A stretch of 64,000 bases of DNA from Micromonospora sp. NBRC 110009 (GCF_030518795.1 NZ_CP130427.1:1488001-1552000); one strand, 5' to 3'; shown: positions 1 to 12,337, numbered from the stretch's first letter. Made by a program: numbers and translations. The notes: generated by a model from the letters alone, not told the origin.

Positions 1-1441
1 GGGCCGCCGCCACTGCCCGCAACGCGGTCTGCACCATGAGGCGCACGCCGACCGGGATGGCGCGCTCGTCCACGTCGAAGGAGGCCCGGTGCAGGTCCAC
101 GTTGGGACCGTTCCGGCCGACCCCGAGGCGGGCGAGCGCGCCCGGCACGTGCTCCAGGTACCAGGAGAAGTCCTCGCCGCCCATGCTCTGCGGGGTCTCG
201 GCGATCCCCTCGGGGCCGAGGGCCGCGGCGGTGGCGGCGGTGAGCACGCCGATGGCGCGCGCGTCGTTGCTGACCGGCGGCCGGCCGCGCAGGTACTCCA
301 GGTCCACCGTGGCGCCGGTGGGGGCGATGACGTCCCGGACCACCTGCGCCACGATCTTCGGGGCCTGTTCCCAGGTGTCGCGGTCCATCACCCGCAGGGT
401 GCCGGCGGCGCAGGCCTCGGAGGGGATGACGTTGTAGCGGGTGCCGGCCGACGCGTGGCCGAACACCAGCAGCAGTCCGCTGTTGGCCGGCACCCGGCGG
501 CTGACCAGGGCCGGCACCTCGGTGACCAGCCGGCCGAGCGCGTCGACCAGGTCCACGGTGAGGTGTGGGCGGGCGGTGTGCCCGCCCGGGCCGGTGAGCC
601 GGACGGTGACGTTGTCGGCGGCGGCGGTGATCGGGCCGACGCGCAGGCCCACCTTGCCGACCGGGAGGTTCGGGTCGCAGTGGACGGCGAAGATCTGCAC
701 CACGTCGTCCAGCCCGCCGGCCTCGATGACCTCCAGCGAGCCGCAGGGCAGGATCTCCTCGGCCGGCTGGAAGATCAGCCGGATCCGGCCGTCGAGCTCG
801 CCCAGGTCGGCGAGCTGGGCGAGCAGCATGCCGACGCCGAGCAGCACGGTGGTGTGCACGTCGTGCCCGCAGGCGTGGCAGGCCCCGTCGACCGTGGACC
901 GGTACGGCACGTCCTTCGGGTCGGTCAGCGGCAGCGCGTCGATGTCGGCGCGGAGCGCGATCACCGGGCCGTCCGGGCGCCCGTCGATGTCGCAGATGAC
1001 GCCGTTGCCCTTGGGCAGCAGCCGCGGCTTCAGCCCGGCGAGGGAGAGCTCCCGGTGGATCAGGGCGGCCGTCTCGAACTCCTCGCCCGACAGCTCCGGG
1101 TGGGAGTGGATGTGACGGCGGGTGGCGATGAGCCCGGGTACCCGCAGGGCGAGCAGGTGGTCCAGCTCGAAGGGCAGGGACTGGGACCCGGTTGGCGTCG
1201 TCGGCCAGGACGACGCCAGTGGGCTGCTCGAAGGCAGCGTCAACGCACTCGTCACGTCGAATTCTCGATCACTAGAGATGGATGGATCATCGGGGAGAAC
1301 AGCAGACAGCCTAGACCTCCGCCGGTGACGCTGCGCAACATCTTTCGGGTAGCGGTCGGACCGCACAGCGTCACGAATCCCCTGGTGGGAGGGTTCCAAA
1401 ATCTGCGGGACAGCAGGTAGATCGCGGTTGAACGACGTCAT
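1..1441 (-). CDS. M20-family amidohydrolase, 3' end cut by window edge
   Basis: Metal-dependent amidohydrolase/peptidase of the M20D type (N-acyl amino acid or hippurate hydrolase-like); the exact substrate is unknown. The reverse-strand translation shows the metal-site motif HACGHDVHT (about residues 185-193), FQPAEE, and near the window edge GGEDFSWYLE, all diagnostic of the family. The protein runs off the left edge after about 480 residues. The chosen ATG at 1441 has a near-perfect AGGAGGT nine bases upstream. An alternative GTG at 1255 would remove the first 62 residues, which are not part of the M20 fold and use fewer G/C-ending codons than the rest. Function is certain at family level; the start is less certain. 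Confidence 0.85.
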   Translation of the reverse strand, partial: MTSFNRDLPAVPQILEPSHQGIRDAVRSDRYPKDVAQRHRRRSRLSAVLPDDPSISSDREFDVTSALTLPSSSPLASSWPTTPTGSQSLPFELDHLLALRVPGLIATRRHIHSHPELSGEEFETAALIHRELSLAGLKPRLLPKGNGVICDIDGRPDGPVIALRADIDALPLTDPKDVPYRSTVDGACHACGHDVHTTVLLGVGMLLAQLADLGELDGRIRLIFQPAEEILPCGSLEVIEAGGLDDVVQIFAVHCDPNLPVGKVGLRVGPITAAADNVTVRLTGPGGHTARPHLTVDLVDALGRLVTEVPALVSRRVPANSGLLLVFGHASAGTRYNVIPSEACAAGTLRVMDRDTWEQAPKIVAQVVRDVIAPTGATVDLEYLRGRPPVSNDARAIGVLTAATAAALGPEGIAETPQSMGGEDFSWYLEHVPGALARLGVGRNGPNVDLHRASFDVDERAIPVGVRLMVQTALRAVAAA

Positions 1442-1886
1442 CTGCCCCACACCTCCTACAACGCGTAACCGATTCAACGGTCACCAAAACCCGGGCCGCC
1501 GTTCCGAATTGTCGCATTAGTCGCGGCAATTAACTGCCGCTCGGACAATTGCGTGACAACGCTCGGCTGTCGGGCGACCCCCGAGGGTGACATGGTGGTC
1601 GGGAGTCCGACCGCACACGCTGTCCGTCCCGATCACCGATCGGGTTACCCGCATTCCCGATCCGCACACGCACCCGGGCGACGGGCCCCACTGCCCCAAC
1701 GACCGGACGGACGGGCCGGGCGTCGTCGCCCGGGAGGTCCGCACCGAGCCGTCGCCGCCCCCGCCCGCATGCGGGGAGACCATCGACTGTACGCCGCCAC
1801 GGCCGCCGTGACGAGATCGTCCGCCCAGGTCAGACGCGATCCGGACAGACCAGGGCGGCCCGCGCCGCGGACCGCCCCCGGAGCCG
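1442..1886. other. Gene-free region between two reverse-strand genes
   Basis: This 445-base stretch separates the mutase gene, whose stop is at 1887, from the amidohydrolase start. I see no frame with convincing codon bias or start signal. It holds the Shine-Dalgarno of the amidohydrolase at its left end and nested inverted repeats at 1507-1550. The promoter of the amidohydrolase gene should lie here. Confidence 0.6.
1507..1550. promoter_or_regulatory. Nested inverted repeat, candidate operator upstream of M20 gene
   Basis: Outer arms AATTGTC (1507-1513) and GACAATT (1544-1550) enclose inner arms GCGGCA (1523-1528) and TGCCGC (1535-1540). The AT-rich outer arms stand out from the GC-rich surroundings, and the site lies 65-110 bases upstream of the amidohydrolase start, where a regulator could act. 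No regulator gene is adjacent, so the role is inferred. Confidence 0.3.
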
Positions 1887-3470
<1,584 letters not shown>

Positions 3471-3678
3471 CCCCGGATGGTAGGACGCGACCGGGCATCG
3501 ATGAGTGAGGGATTCCGCACACCGCGGTGACGGTGGGGGTCGAGCGAGGGGTGAGTACCTGGACACATACGGTCGAGTAGGTAAAGGTCCGCCGCGTCGG
3601 GTTTCGCATCGGCCGTCGGAACCAGCAAGATAGGGGGGTTGTGTCCCAGCCCCCTCGATATCCCCCGGTGGCTTTTCT

Positions 3679-5712
<2,034 letters not shown>

Positions 5713-5761
5713 ACCGAGGCCGACGGACCGTGGTGATCCGCCGCCGTGCTATCAAGAGGCA

Positions 5762-7429
5762 ATGGCGGCGGATACCACTGATCTTGACGAACTTCGCGCA
5801 CAGGCCCGGCGGTGGCTCGACGACGACCCCGACCCGGCCAGCCGCGACGAGCTGCGCGTCGTCCTCGACGGGCTGCCTGGCAGCGCGCCGGAGCTGGCCG
5901 ACCGGTTCGCCGGTCCGCTGACCTTCGGCACCGCCGGGCTGCGCGGCCCGCTGCGGGCCGGCCCGAACGGCATGAACCTCGCCGTGGTCACCCAGGCCGC
6001 CGCCGGGCTGGTCACCTGGCTCGCCGACCAGGGCGGCACAGGTCCGCTGGTGATCGGGTACGACGCCCGGCACGGCTCGCGGGCCTTCGCCGAGCGCACC
6101 GCCCAGGTCGCCACCGGCGCCGGTCGCCCGGCGCTGCTGCTCCCCCGCCCGCTGCCCACCCCGGTGCTCGCGTACGCGGTGCGCCACCTCGGCGCGGTGG
6201 CCGGCGTGATGGTCACCGCCAGCCACAACCCGCCCCAGGACAACGGCTACAAGGTCTACCTCGGCGCCGCGCTCGGCGGGGAGCTGGGCGCGGGCGCCCA
6301 GATCGTGCCGCCGGCCGACGCCGGCATCGAGACGGCCATCCGGGCCGTCGGGGCGCTGACGCAGGTGCCGCTCGGCCCGCCCGGCGAGGTGCTCGGCGAC
6401 GACCTGGTCGCCGCGTACGTCGAGCGCGCCGCCGCGGTGGTCGACCCGACCGGTCCACGCGACCTGAAGGTGGCCTACACCCCGCTGCACGGGGTGGGGG
6501 GCGCGGTGCTCACCGCCGCCTTCTCCCACGCCGGATTCCCGGTACCGGGCGTGGTGCCGGACCAGGCCGAGCCGGATCCGGACTTCCCGACGGTCAGCTT
6601 CCCGAACCCGGAGGAGCCGGGCGCGGTGGACAAGCTGGTCGCGCTGGCCGGCACGATCGGCGCGGACCTCGCCATCGCCAACGACCCCGACGCGGACCGC
6701 TGCGCGGTGGCCGTGCCGGACGGGGCCGACGGTTGGCGGATGCTGCGCGGGGACGAGGTGGGCGCGCTGCTCGCCGACCACCTGATGCGCCGCGGGGTGA
6801 CCGGGCTCTACGCCACCACCATCGTGTCGTCCTCCCTGCTCCGGTCCATGTGCGCCGCCCGGGGTCTGCCGTACGACGAGACGCTGACCGGGTTCAAGTG
6901 GATCGTTCGGGCCGGTGGCGGGACCGAGCCGCTGGTCTTCGGCTACGAGGAGGCGCTCGGCTACTGCGTCGCCCCGGAGCACGTCCGCGACAAGGACGGC
7001 ATCACCGCCGCGCTGACCGTCGCCGAGCTGGCCGCCGGCCTCAAAGCGAAGGGCCGGACGCTCAGCGACCGGCTGGACGAGCTGGCCGCCGAGTTCGGCG
7101 TGCACCACACCGACCAGCTCTCGGTCCGGGTGGACGACCTGCGGCTGATCGCGGAGATGATGACCCGGATCCGGACGACCACCCCGACCTCGCTGCTCGG
7201 GCACCCGGTGACCGAGGCGTCCGACCTGCTCCCGAGGGCGGACGTGGTGATCCTGCGGACCGACGCGGCCCGGGTGGTGATCCGCCCCTCCGGCACCGAG
7301 CCGAAGCTCAAGGCGTACCTGGAGGTGGTGGAGCCGGTCACCGACGGCGACATCCCCGCGGCCCGGCGCCGCGCCCAGACCGCGATCACGTCTCTCCGCA
7401 CCGAGATCGCGGCCGCCCTCGGCCGGTAG
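5762..7429 (+). CDS. Phosphosugar mutase of the PGM2/PmmB type (possible phosphopentomutase)
   Basis: Alpha-phosphohexomutase superfamily enzyme, 555 residues. It shows the phosphoserine loop TASHNPPQDNGYKVY (serine near residue 152), the metal loop NDPDADRCAV near 305, the sugar-binding GYEEALGYCV near 398 and the phosphate-binding RPSGTEPKLKAYLE near the C-terminus. The DNGYKVY form of the serine loop and the length resemble PGM2 proteins, which isomerise (deoxy)ribose-1-phosphate to the 5-phosphate. With deoC close by and deoA and other nucleoside genes in the window, a phosphopentomutase role is a good inference; phosphomannomutase or phosphoglucomutase activity is the alternative. A GPP34 gene follows convergently. 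Confidence 0.9.
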   Translation: MAADTTDLDELRAQARRWLDDDPDPASRDELRVVLDGLPGSAPELADRFAGPLTFGTAGLRGPLRAGPNGMNLAVVTQAAAGLVTWLADQGGTGPLVIGYDARHGSRAFAERTAQVATGAGRPALLLPRPLPTPVLAYAVRHLGAVAGVMVTASHNPPQDNGYKVYLGAALGGELGAGAQIVPPADAGIETAIRAVGALTQVPLGPPGEVLGDDLVAAYVERAAAVVDPTGPRDLKVAYTPLHGVGGAVLTAAFSHAGFPVPGVVPDQAEPDPDFPTVSFPNPEEPGAVDKLVALAGTIGADLAIANDPDADRCAVAVPDGADGWRMLRGDEVGALLADHLMRRGVTGLYATTIVSSSLLRSMCAARGLPYDETLTGFKWIVRAGGGTEPLVFGYEEALGYCVAPEHVRDKDGITAALTVAELAAGLKAKGRTLSDRLDELAAEFGVHHTDQLSVRVDDLRLIAEMMTRIRTTTPTSLLGHPVTEASDLLPRADVVILRTDAARVVIRPSGTEPKLKAYLEVVEPVTDGDIPAARRRAQTAITSLRTEIAAALGR

Positions 7430-7434
7430 GCGCA

Positions 7435-7480
7435 GGCAGGGCTCCCGCTGGACAGCTGCTCGTCGACCGGGGGCCCTGCC
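7435..7480. terminator. Candidate bidirectional terminator hairpin
   Basis: Arms GGCAGGGC (7435-7442) and GCCCTGCC (7473-7480) lie between the convergent mutase and GPP34 genes. The loop is 30 bases and there is no T-tract, so this is a weak candidate supported mainly by its position. Confidence 0.35.
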
Positions 7481-7492
7481 GTACCGCAGGCG

Positions 7493-8173
7493 TTACGAGG
7501 CGCGCTTGCCGAGGGCGGCGTCGACCGCCTGGGCCAGGGCGGCGATGACCAGGCTGACGGAGGGGCGGACAACGGAGTCGTCCAGGCTGACGGTGCCGGC
7601 GAAACCGGCGCTGGCGGCGATCTCCTGCAGTCGCGTGCCGGCCTCCTCGGCGGTGGTGCCGGTCAGGCCGAGGGCCGGTTCCATCCGCAGCACGGCCACC
7701 AGCGTGGCGAGCGCGGCGGTCCGCTCGTCGGGGACCTGCCCGCCGGTCAGCGCCTCGGCCAGCCGGCCCCGGATGTCGGCCTCGACCGAGGCGTCGGCGA
7801 CCGGGTAGCGGTGCACGTGGATGAAGCCGAGCTCGGTCTCGTCGACGTCCCGGACCACGCCCCGGCCGCAGAGGTCGCCGAGGATCCGGTCGCGCAGGCC
7901 GTGCCGCAGCCGCTGTACCCAGGAGGACGGGGTGTGCGGGGTGTCGGCGGCGATTCGGGCGAGGACGTCGTCGGCGATCGGCTCGCCGGTCGGGGTCGGG
8001 TCGACCGCCGCGAGGGAACCCTCGGCGTAGGCGATCCGGCCGGCCAGGGCCAGCTCGACCAGCACCGCGGCGGCCATGCCGAGGTCCAGGCTGATCCGGG
8101 GCATGGTCGCCTTGCCGGTTTCGTCGTCATAGGCGAGGAGCAGCAGCTCTTCGGCGAGCGCAACACCAGTCAT
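7493..8173 (-). CDS. GPP34 (GOLPH3-like) family protein
   Basis: A 226-residue protein of the GPP34/GOLPH3 family, recognised from the N-terminal LAEELLLLAYDDETGK, repeated helical segments such as AAAVLVELALAGRI, and the RDRILGDLCGRGVVRD stretch. Eukaryotic members bind phosphatidylinositol-4-phosphate at the Golgi; the function of actinobacterial members is not established. The ATG at 8173 starts the family homology; an upstream frame extension is not family-like. It is transcribed after upp in the same direction but separated by a strong hairpin, so it probably has its own promoter. Confidence 0.8.
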   Translation of the reverse strand: MTGVALAEELLLLAYDDETGKATMPRISLDLGMAAAVLVELALAGRIAYAEGSLAAVDPTPTGEPIADDVLARIAADTPHTPSSWVQRLRHGLRDRILGDLCGRGVVRDVDETELGFIHVHRYPVADASVEADIRGRLAEALTGGQVPDERTAALATLVAVLRMEPALGLTGTTAEEAGTRLQEIAASAGFAGTVSLDDSVVRPSVSLVIAALAQAVDAALGKRAS

Positions 8174-8242
8174 GGCCCGGAACGGTAGCGCCTCCCCGCA
8201 CCCCGCGCACGGACTCGCCCACGCGTCCCCGGCGCCCGCCAA

Positions 8243-8294
8243 ATTCCCGGAAAGAGGGCTGGTTCCGTGCGGGATGAGCCCTCTTTCCGGGAAT
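8243..8294. terminator. Perfect 18-bp hairpin downstream of upp
   Basis: Left arm 8243-8260 (ATTCCCGGAAAGAGGGCT) and right arm 8277-8294 are exact reverse complements around a 16-base loop. Placed just after the upp stop and before the GPP34 start, it should end upp transcription. It is alignable without gaps to the hairpin at 62995-63032 read on the opposite strand, including the loop, so both appear to belong to one dispersed element family. Confidence 0.8.
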
Positions 8295-8314
8295 CTGCCC
8301 GCAGCGATGCGGGG

Positions 8315-8947
8315 TCAGAAGCGGGGCATGCCGCCGAACTGGCGGTCGCCGGCGTCGCCGAGGCCGGGGACGATGAACATCCGGTCGTTGAGGCCCTCGT
8401 CGATCGAGGCGGTGACCAGGCGCAGCGGCAGGCCGCTCTGCGCCAGCCGCTCGATGCCGACCGGCGCGGCGAGGACGCAGAGCACGGTGATGTCGGTGCA
8501 GCCGCGGGCGGCCAGTAGCCGACAGCTGTGCTCCAACGAGCCGCCGGTGGCCAGCATCGGGTCGAGGACCAGCACCGGCCGGCCGGTCAGGTCCCGGGGC
8601 AGGGACTCCATGTACGCGCGCGGCTCGTACGTCTCCTCGTCGCGGGCCAGGCCCACGAAGCCCATCGACGACTCGGGGAGGAGCCCGAGCGCGGCGTCGG
8701 CCATGCCGAGACCGGCCCGCAGCACCGGCACCAGCAGCGGCGGGTTCGCCAGCCGGGTGCCCTCGGCGCCGGTGACCGGGGTCTGCACCGGGTACTTCTC
8801 GATCGGGAACGAGCGCGCGGCCTCGTACACCAGCATCGTGGTGAGTTCGTGCAGTGCGGCCCGGAAGTTCGCCGAGTCGGTCCGGGCGTCCCGCATGGCG
8901 GTGAGCCGCGCCTGGGCGAGCGGGTGGTCAATGACGAGTACGTCCAC
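8315..8947 (-). CDS. upp: Uracil phosphoribosyltransferase
   Basis: Converts uracil and PRPP to UMP in pyrimidine salvage; cytoplasmic, 210 residues, the usual family length. The PRPP-binding loop [14 protein letters not shown] (about 125-138) and the C-terminal uracil-binding region [14 protein letters not shown] are present. Start is a GTG at 8947 with no Shine-Dalgarno; a TAGGTT box (8961 to 8956) ends eight bases before it, which suggests a leaderless mRNA. Divergent from deoC, with about 120 bases between them. Confidence 0.95.
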   Translation of the reverse strand: MDVLVIDHPLAQARLTAMRDARTDSANFRAALHELTTMLVYEAARSFPIEKYPVQTPVTGAEGTRLANPPLLVPVLRAGLGMADAALGLLPESSMGFVGLARDEETYEPRAYMESLPRDLTGRPVLVLDPMLATGGSLEHSCRLLAARGCTDITVLCVLAAPVGIERLAQSGLPLRLVTASIDEGLNDRMFIVPGLGDAGDRQFGGMPRF

Positions 8948-9057
8948 GATCGCTCAACCTACCGGTCCGGAGTGCGGCGCACTGCAGGTGCGGGGTGACC
9001 AGCGACCCCGCTCACGGTCGGCCCGACGTGACCAAGATCACTCGGCGCGCGGGTGCG

Positions 9058-9063
9058 TAGTAT
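9058..9063 (+). promoter_or_regulatory. -10-like box TAGTAT of deoC (leaderless)
   Basis: TAGTAT fits the actinobacterial TANNNT -10 box. Only seven bases separate it from the deoC ATG at 9071 and no ribosome binding site is present, so transcription would begin at or next to the start codon. Confidence 0.5.
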
Positions 9064-9070
9064 TCGTGGC

Positions 9071-10030
9071 ATGACGGCGACAGCGACGTCGGCCCGGTCG
9101 GAGCTCTCCGAGCTGGGACGATCCGAGACCGCTCTGCGGACCTTCCTGCACGGCCTGCCCGGCGTGGACCAGGTCGGCGCGGAGCAGCGGGCGGCACAAC
9201 TCGGCACCCGCTCCATCAAGACCACCGCGAAGGCCCAGGCGATCGACCTGGCCATCCGGATGGTCGACCTGACCACCCTCGAAGGGGCCGACACCCCTGG
9301 CAAGGTGCGGGCGCTCGCCGCCAAGGCGCTGCGTCCCGACCCGGCCGACCCGTCCTGTCCGCACGTCGGCGCGGTCTGCGTCTACCCAGCGATGGTCCCG
9401 TACGTGGCCGAGGTGTTGGCCGGTAGCGGTGTGCACCTGGCCAGCGTGGCGACCGCCTTTCCCTCCGGCCAGGCCCCGCTGGAGGTGAAGCTCGCCGACA
9501 CCCGGGCGGCCGTCGCGGCCGGCGCCGACGAGATCGACATGGTGATCAACCGGGGCGCGTTCCTGGCCGGCCGCTACAAGGAGGTCTACGACGAGATCGT
9601 GGCCACCAAGGAGGCCTGCGGCGACGCCCACCTCAAGGTGATCCTGGAGACCGGCGAGCTGGCCACCTACGACAACGTGCGGCGGGCCTCCTGGCTGGCC
9701 ATGCTGGCCGGCGGCGACTTCATCAAGACCTCCACCGGCAAGGTCCCGATCGCGGCCACCATGCCGGTGACCCTGGTGATGCTGGAGGCGGTCCGCGACT
9801 TCCGCGCCGCCACCGGGCGGCAGGTCGGCGTGAAGCCGGCCGGCGGCATCAAGACCACCAAGGACGCGATCAAGTACCTGGTCATGGTCAACGAGACCGT
9901 CGGCGCGGACTGGCTGGACCCGGACTGGTTCCGGTTCGGCGCGTCCAGCCTGCTGAACGACCTGCTGATGCAGCGCACCAAGCTGAAGACCGGCGTCTAC
10001 TCCGGTCCCGACTACTTCACCCTGGACTGA
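9071..10030 (+). CDS. deoC: Deoxyribose-phosphate aldolase
   Basis: Cleaves 2-deoxyribose-5-phosphate to acetaldehyde and glyceraldehyde-3-phosphate in deoxynucleoside catabolism. Class I aldolase, 319 residues; the Schiff-base lysine lies in GGDFIKTSTGK near residue 218 and a second conserved Lys in VGVKPAGGIKT. ATG at 9071 is chosen; an in-frame GTG 18 bases upstream overlaps the -10 box. The next gene starts six bases after the stop and encodes an aldehyde dehydrogenase, which fits removal of the acetaldehyde product, so the three genes up to 12283 probably form one operon. Confidence 0.95.
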   Translation: MTATATSARSELSELGRSETALRTFLHGLPGVDQVGAEQRAAQLGTRSIKTTAKAQAIDLAIRMVDLTTLEGADTPGKVRALAAKALRPDPADPSCPHVGAVCVYPAMVPYVAEVLAGSGVHLASVATAFPSGQAPLEVKLADTRAAVAAGADEIDMVINRGAFLAGRYKEVYDEIVATKEACGDAHLKVILETGELATYDNVRRASWLAMLAGGDFIKTSTGKVPIAATMPVTLVMLEAVRDFRAATGRQVGVKPAGGIKTTKDAIKYLVMVNETVGADWLDPDWFRFGASSLLNDLLMQRTKLKTGVYSGPDYFTLD

Positions 10031-10035
10031 GCGCG

Positions 10036-11466
10036 ATGTTCGAATACGCACCCGCCCCCGAGTCGCGCTCGGTGGTGGACATCAAGCCCTCGTACGGGCT
10101 CTTCGTCGACGGGAAGTTCGTCGACCCGGTCGACGGCGGCAACTTCAAGTCGATCAACCCGGCCTCCGAGGAGGTCCTCGCCGAGGTCGCCGAGGCCGGC
10201 AACGAGGACGTGGACCGGGCGGTCCGCGCCGCCCGGAAGGCGTACGAGAAGGTCTGGGGTCCGATGCCGGGCCGCGACCGGGCCAAGTACCTGTTCCGGA
10301 TCGCCCGGATCATCCAGGAGCGCTCCCGCGAGCTGGCCGTGCTGGAGTCCCTGGACAACGGCAAGCCGATCAAGGAGTCGCGGGACGTCGACGTGCCGCT
10401 CGTCGCCGCCCACTTCTTCTACTACGCCGGCTGGGCGGACAAGCTGGAGCACGCGGGCTTCGGGGCGAACCCCCGGCCGCTGGGCGTGGCCGCGCAGGTC
10501 ATCCCGTGGAACTTCCCGCTGCTCATGCTGGCCTGGAAGATCGCCCCGGCGCTGGCCGCCGGCAACACCGTGGTGCTCAAGCCGGCCGAGACCACCCCGC
10601 TGACGGCGCTGCTCTTCGCCGAGATCTGCCAGCAGGCCGACCTGCCGGCCGGCGTGGTCAACATCGTCACCGGCGCGGGCGACACCGGCCGGGCGCTGGT
10701 CGAGCACCCGGGCGTGGACAAGGTCGCCTTCACCGGCTCCACCGAGGTCGGCAAGGCCATCGCCCGCTCGGTCGCCGGCACCCGCAAGAAGCTCACGCTG
10801 GAGCTGGGCGGCAAGGCGGCCAACATCGTCTTCGACGACGCGCCGATCGATCAGGCGGTCGAGGGCATCGTCAACGGCATCTTCTTCAACCAGGGGCACG
10901 TCTGCTGCGCCGGCTCGCGCCTGCTGATCCAGGAGTCGGTCGCCGACCGGGTGCTGGAGTCCCTGAAGCGCCGGATGGCGCAGCTGCGCGTCGGCGACCC
11001 GCTGGACAAGAACACCGACATCGGCGCGATCAACTCGGCCGCCCAGCTGGCCCGGATCCGGGAACTCTCCGAGGCCGGCTCGGCCGAGGGCGCCGAGCGC
11101 TGGTCGCCGCCGTGTGAGCTGCCCGACCGCGGCTTCTGGTTCGCGCCGACCATCTTCACCGGCGTCACCCAGGCGCACCGGATCGCCCGCGAGGAGATCT
11201 TCGGCCCGGTGCTGTCCGTGCTGACCTTCCGCACCCCGGCCGAGGCCGTGGAGAAGGCCAACAACACCCCGTACGGGCTGTCGGCCGGGATCTGGACCGA
11301 CAAGGGCTCCCGGATCCTGTGGATGGCCGACCGGCTGCGCGCCGGCGTGGTCTGGGCCAACACGTTCAACAAGTTCGACCCCACCTCGCCGTTCGGCGGC
11401 TACAAGGAGTCGGGCTACGGTCGCGAGGGCGGCCGGCACGGGCTGGAGGCGTACCTCAATGTCTGA
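10036..11466 (+). CDS. NAD(P)-dependent aldehyde dehydrogenase
   Basis: Oxidises an aldehyde to the acid, 476 residues. The NAD-binding region IPWNFPLLMLAWKIAPALA, the general-base glutamate in LELGGKAAN near residue 255 and the catalytic cysteine in GHVCCAGSR near 289 are all present. It follows deoC by five bases and overlaps the next gene by eight, indicating tight cotranscription. The likely physiological substrate is the acetaldehyde made by DeoC. The sequence also resembles the active half of ALDH16-type proteins, because it is paired with a second, incomplete dehydrogenase. Confidence 0.92.
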   Translation: MFEYAPAPESRSVVDIKPSYGLFVDGKFVDPVDGGNFKSINPASEEVLAEVAEAGNEDVDRAVRAARKAYEKVWGPMPGRDRAKYLFRIARIIQERSRELAVLESLDNGKPIKESRDVDVPLVAAHFFYYAGWADKLEHAGFGANPRPLGVAAQVIPWNFPLLMLAWKIAPALAAGNTVVLKPAETTPLTALLFAEICQQADLPAGVVNIVTGAGDTGRALVEHPGVDKVAFTGSTEVGKAIARSVAGTRKKLTLELGGKAANIVFDDAPIDQAVEGIVNGIFFNQGHVCCAGSRLLIQESVADRVLESLKRRMAQLRVGDPLDKNTDIGAINSAAQLARIRELSEAGSAEGAERWSPPCELPDRGFWFAPTIFTGVTQAHRIAREEIFGPVLSVLTFRTPAEAVEKANNTPYGLSAGIWTDKGSRILWMADRLRAGVVWANTFNKFDPTSPFGGYKESGYGREGGRHGLEAYLNV

Positions 11467-12283
11467 GCGGGTCGCGGTACGCAAGACGTACAAGCTCTTC
11501 ATCGGCGGGAAGTTCCCGCGCAGCGAGTCGGGACGGTCGTACATCGTGCAGGACTCCAACGTCGTACTCGCCTCCCGCAAGGACGCGCGCGACGCGGTCC
11601 TGGCCGCCCGGGCCGCCGTGAAGGGCTGGGCCGGGGCGACCGCGTACAACCGGGGTCAGATCCTCTACCGGGTCGCCGAGATGCTGGAGGGCCGCCGCGA
11701 GCAGTTCGTCGCGCTCGGCGTGCCGGCCGACGAGGTCGACGCGGCGATCGACCGCTGGGTCTGGTACGCCGGCTGGTCGGACAAGCTCCCGCAGGTGTAC
11801 GGGGGTGCGAACCCGGTCGCCGGGCCGTACTTCAACCTGTCCGCGCCCGAGCCGACCGGCGTGGTGGCCGTGGTGGCCCCCGAGGCGCCGGCGCTGCTCG
11901 GCCTGGTCAGCGTGATCGCGCCGGCGATCGTCACCGGCAACACCGTGGTGGTGGCGGCCTCGCCGGCCGCGCCGCTGGCCGCGGTGACGCTGGCCGAGGT
12001 GCTGGCCACCTCCGACCTGCCCGGCGGGGTGGTCAACGTCCTCACCGGCCGGCTGTCGGAGACCGTGCCGACGCTGGCCTCGCACATGGACGTCAACGCG
12101 ATCGACCTCACCGGGGTGACCGACGCCGAGCTGGCGGTGGACCTGGAGGTCAAGGCGGCGGAGAACCTCAAGCGGGTGCTCCGGCCGGCGCCGGCCGACC
12201 ACGACTGGTCCGCCGACCCGGGCCTCGCCCGGATGACCACGCTCCTGGAGACGAAGACCGTCTGGCACCCCAAGGGCGTCTGA
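11459..12283 (+). CDS. Half-length aldehyde dehydrogenase-like protein without active site
   Basis: A 274-residue protein homologous to the N-terminal, NAD-binding half of aldehyde dehydrogenases (YKLFIGGKFPRSESG, GVVAVVAPEAPALLGL, VTGNTVVVAASPAAPLA, SDLPGGVVNVLTG). After residue about 200 it departs from the family: the GSTEVG, LELGGK and catalytic Cys regions are missing, and a short charged tail ends it. Codon bias is normal and it overlaps the upstream dehydrogenase by eight bases, so it is a maintained gene, not a decaying one. It may be a non-catalytic partner, like the second domain of ALDH16 proteins. Confidence 0.85.
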   Translation: MSERVAVRKTYKLFIGGKFPRSESGRSYIVQDSNVVLASRKDARDAVLAARAAVKGWAGATAYNRGQILYRVAEMLEGRREQFVALGVPADEVDAAIDRWVWYAGWSDKLPQVYGGANPVAGPYFNLSAPEPTGVVAVVAPEAPALLGLVSVIAPAIVTGNTVVVAASPAAPLAAVTLAEVLATSDLPGGVVNVLTGRLSETVPTLASHMDVNAIDLTGVTDAELAVDLEVKAAENLKRVLRPAPADHDWSADPGLARMTTLLETKTVWHPKGV

Positions 12284-12297
12284 CCCTCGTCGCTCCC

Positions 12298-12337
12298 GGC
12301 AGGAGTGGCCGCCGATCCCCGGCCGGCCACTCCTGCC
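12298..12337. terminator. 13-bp perfect hairpin after the deoC operon
   Basis: Arms GGCAGGAGTGGCC (12298-12310) and GGCCACTCCTGCC (12325-12337) flank a 14-base loop, starting 15 bases after the dehydrogenase-like stop codon. It is a probable terminator. The stem shares GAGTGGCC/GGCCACTC with the hairpin at 62995-63032. Confidence 0.75.

Noticed and set aside
11459..12283. Half-length dehydrogenase as a pseudogene or frameshifted gene
   Set aside because: Codon bias stays normal to the stop, the overlap with the upstream gene is typical of coupled operons, and no remaining catalytic part is found downstream in any frame.
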